From: Oscillospiraceae bacterium
GTDB taxonomy: Bacteria > Bacillota > Clostridia > Oscillospirales > Oscillospiraceae
Length of the DNA stretch: 64,000 nt
Direction: 5' to 3'
NCBI GenBank assembly: GCA_910575695.1
Contig: CAJTGJ010000001.1
Span: 124,001 to 188,000 of the forward strand
Each line of letters starts with the position of its first letter. Positions within the stretch are counted from its first letter, which is position 1. Position numbers and translations under genes: made by a program. Under the pieces are notes generated by a model. The model was not told the origin of the DNA. It made no database searches and was given only the letters and a program-made list of their open reading frames with translations. Positions 62,341-64,000 of this stretch are shown here, in pieces.

Positions 62341-63237
62341 ATGAAAACATGGAAAAAGCTGGCGGCCCTGCTGCTGGCCCTGAGCATGGCCTTTGCCCTT
62401 GCCGCCTGCTCCAACAGCCAGGGCGGCGACGGCACCGCCGAGCCTACGGGAACCCCGCCCGTCGAAACCCAGGGCGCGGAGGACACCCAGCCCCCCGAGA
62501 CCGAGCCCGCTGACGCAACCGACGACCCCGCCGGCCAGACCGCCGAGCCCGCCGGGGACTTCACCACTGTGGCGCAGGGCAAGCTCACCATGTCCACCAA
62601 CGCGGCGTTCCCGCCCTACGAGATGACTACCGACAGCGGCGACTTTGAGGGCATCGACGTGGAGATTGCCACCGCCATTGCCGAAAAGCTGGGCCTGGAG
62701 CTGGACATTCTGGACACCGACTTTGATTCCGCCCTGCTGGCCGTCAACCAGGGCAAGAGCGACATGGTGATGGCCGGCGTGTCCATCACCGACGACCGCC
62801 TGCTGGTGATGGACTTCTCCGAGACCTACGCCACCGGCATCCAGGTGGTTATCGTCAAGGAGGGCTCCGACGTCACCCTGGACAACCTGGGTGAGAAGAT
62901 GATCGGCGTACAGAAGGGCACCACCGGCTGGTCCTACTGCACTGACGACTACGGCGAGGAGCACGTCACCGCCTATGACAACGGCCTGACCGCCGTCCAG
63001 GCGCTGGTCAGCGGCAAGGTGGACTGCGTGGTCATCGACAACGCCCCCGCCCAGGAGTTTGTGAAGGCCAACGACGGCCTCACCATCCTGGACACCGAGT
63101 ATGCCAACGAGGACTACTCCATCGGCGTGGACAAGGGCAACACCGCCCTGCTGGACGCCATCAACGGCGCGCTGAAGGAGCTGATCGACAGCGGCAAGGT
63201 GCAGGAGATTATCGACAAGTACATTCCCGCGAATTAA
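62341..63237 (+). CDS. Amino-acid ABC transporter substrate-binding lipoprotein (family 3)
   Basis: This 298-residue protein has a lipoprotein signal (LLALSMAFALAACS, lipid Cys near residue 22), an acidic/proline linker of about 45 residues, and a family 3 binding domain: TMSTNAAFPPYEMT near residue 83 and GIDVEIATAIAEKLGLELDI near 102. It captures polar or charged amino acids. ATG at 62341 is preferred over 62335 for its spacing from GGAG. The permease gene follows after an attenuating hairpin. Confidence 0.93.
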   Translation: MKTWKKLAALLLALSMAFALAACSNSQGGDGTAEPTGTPPVETQGAEDTQPPETEPADATDDPAGQTAEPAGDFTTVAQGKLTMSTNAAFPPYEMTTDSGDFEGIDVEIATAIAEKLGLELDILDTDFDSALLAVNQGKSDMVMAGVSITDDRLLVMDFSETYATGIQVVIVKEGSDVTLDNLGEKMIGVQKGTTGWSYCTDDYGEEHVTAYDNGLTAVQALVSGKVDCVVIDNAPAQEFVKANDGLTILDTEYANEDYSIGVDKGNTALLDAINGALKELIDSGKVQEIIDKYIPAN

Positions 63238-63249
63238 CCTTGCGGTTTG

Positions 63250-63281
63250 GGGAAAAGGGCGGTTTCAACCGCCCTTTTCCC
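63250..63281 (+). terminator. Intercistronic hairpin between binding protein and permease
   Basis: GGGAAAAGGGCGGTT pairs with AACCGCCCTTTTCCC. Such a hairpin typically keeps the binding-protein mRNA in excess over the permease. Confidence 0.65.
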
Positions 63282-63316
63282 GCATATTCCATTATCTTAG
63301 AGAGAGGTGAGCGCCA

Positions 63317-64000
63317 GTGCAGTGGGCGGACTATTACGCGCAGTGGAAAACGATCATGCAGGGCGGCGGAGACGTAACCTTCTGGCAGGAGTTTTTCGTC
63401 AAGTTCTATCAGGCGTTTATCGAGGCGGACCGCTGGAAGCAGTATCTGGGCGGCGTGGGCACCACGCTGCTGGTCACCGCCATCGCCCTGTGCATCGGCG
63501 TGGCGCTGGGGATGCTGGTGGCGGTGGTGCGCACCGCCTACGACCAGCAGAGGCCCGGGCAGGGCATGACCCTGGGGCGGGTGCTGCTGTGGCCGCTGAA
63601 CCTGGTGTGCCGGGTGTACACCACCGTGATCCGGGGCACCCCCATGATGGTGCAGCTCATGATTATGGGCTTCGTCATTTTCAAAAGCAGCCGGAACCTG
63701 ACCATGGTGGGGGCGCTGACCCTGGGCATCAACTCCGGGGCCTATGTGTCCGAGATCGTCCGGGGCGGGCTGATGTCCCTGGACCCGGGCCAGATGGAGG
63801 CGGGGCGCTCCCTGGGCCTGAACTACATACAGACCATGCGCTTTATCGTCATACCCCAGGCGTTCAAGGCCATCCTGCCCGCCCTGGGCAACGAGTTCAT
63901 CATCCTGCTCAAGGACACCTCCCTGCTCAATGTCATCGGCGGCAAGGAGCTGGTATACGCCGCCAACGGCATCATGAACCGCACCTGGGAGCAGATGTTC
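63317..64000 (+). CDS. Amino-acid ABC transporter permease (partial)
   Basis: The gene starts with GTG at 63317 after GAGAGGTGA and remains open to the window end (228 codons), so its C-terminus is missing. It has several membrane segments and HisM/GlnP-type features: TTVIRGTPMMVQLMIM near residue 105, NSGAYVSEIVRGGL near 140 (the conserved A/S-x-x-x-E-x-x-R-G contact), and GQMEAGRSLGL near 157 (the EAA loop that meets the ATPase). It should partner with the upstream binding protein and an ATPase beyond the window. Confidence 0.93.
   Translation, partial: MQWADYYAQWKTIMQGGGDVTFWQEFFVKFYQAFIEADRWKQYLGGVGTTLLVTAIALCIGVALGMLVAVVRTAYDQQRPGQGMTLGRVLLWPLNLVCRVYTTVIRGTPMMVQLMIMGFVIFKSSRNLTMVGALTLGINSGAYVSEIVRGGLMSLDPGQMEAGRSLGLNYIQTMRFIVIPQAFKAILPALGNEFIILLKDTSLLNVIGGKELVYAANGIMNRTWEQMF

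Overview
This 64-kb window reads as chromosome from a high-GC, spore-forming Firmicute of the Oscillospiraceae type (the Flavonifractor / Lawsonibacter / Intestinimonas neighbourhood is my inference from gene style). The support is direct: germination protease Gpr, SpoVAD and SpoVAE, a SAM-I riboswitch before metK, sigma-A promoters with 16-18 bp spacers, strong GGAGG-type ribosome binding sites, and low-GC-Gram-positive families (RNase Y, DegV, PepV, YtrA-type GntR, BlaI/BlaR-type pair). There is no phage, plasmid or CRISPR module; most of the window is housekeeping DNA.

Layout. 1-6.6 kb: a giant Sel1-repeat protein (cut by the window start), a sodium:alanine symporter, and a phosphoesterase coupled to an unusual cytosolic BMP-type binding protein. 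7.3-12.6 kb: XRE regulator - MBOAT acyltransferase - SGNH partner - lepA, with a decayed duplicate of the lepA start. 12.9-16.2 kb: pta, arginase, rpsT, gpr. 16.6-22.4 kb: BrkB-like protein, an orphan, DUF1836, DegV and a YtrA-type ABC operon. 22.4-27.1 kb: a two-gene XRE/membrane-protein module, then a tightly overlapping ArAE-sfsA-SprT-malQ operon. 27.2-32.6 kb: glgP, acyl-ACP thioesterase with a zinc-ribbon protein, spoVAD-spoVAE. 33.4-40.8 kb: SAM riboswitch-metK, an O-antigen-ligase-like protein, feoAB, and a BlaI/M56 pair with three operators. 41.5-50.5 kb: secA-pgeF-binding lipoprotein-purL, apparently one leftward operon. 50.8-64 kb: YheO-like regulator, pepV, alpha/beta hydrolase, a large secreted peptidase/lectin/SLH protein, tRNA-Leu, rny, a low-GC orphan, DUF2156 and GNAT proteins, and an amino-acid ABC transporter that runs off the end.

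The most unusual content lies between genes. Seven copies (six about 630-665 bp, one half-length) of a non-coding element with long terminal inverted repeats sit at transcription-unit boundaries throughout the window, making up about 4 kb. Each end has an outer C/G hairpin, a 28-30 bp palindrome, a 10-12 nt spacer, and a long nested hairpin. The palindrome comes in three arm variants. In all 13 ends the adjacent spacer is the mirror image (reversed, not complemented) of the arm variant next to it. A solo palindrome at 29655-29682 is a fourth variant obeying the same rule. Stem positions also show compensatory changes. I know of no named family matching this. It could be a non-autonomous mobile element, a structured RNA, or a bidirectional insulator, and it is the best candidate here for something undescribed.
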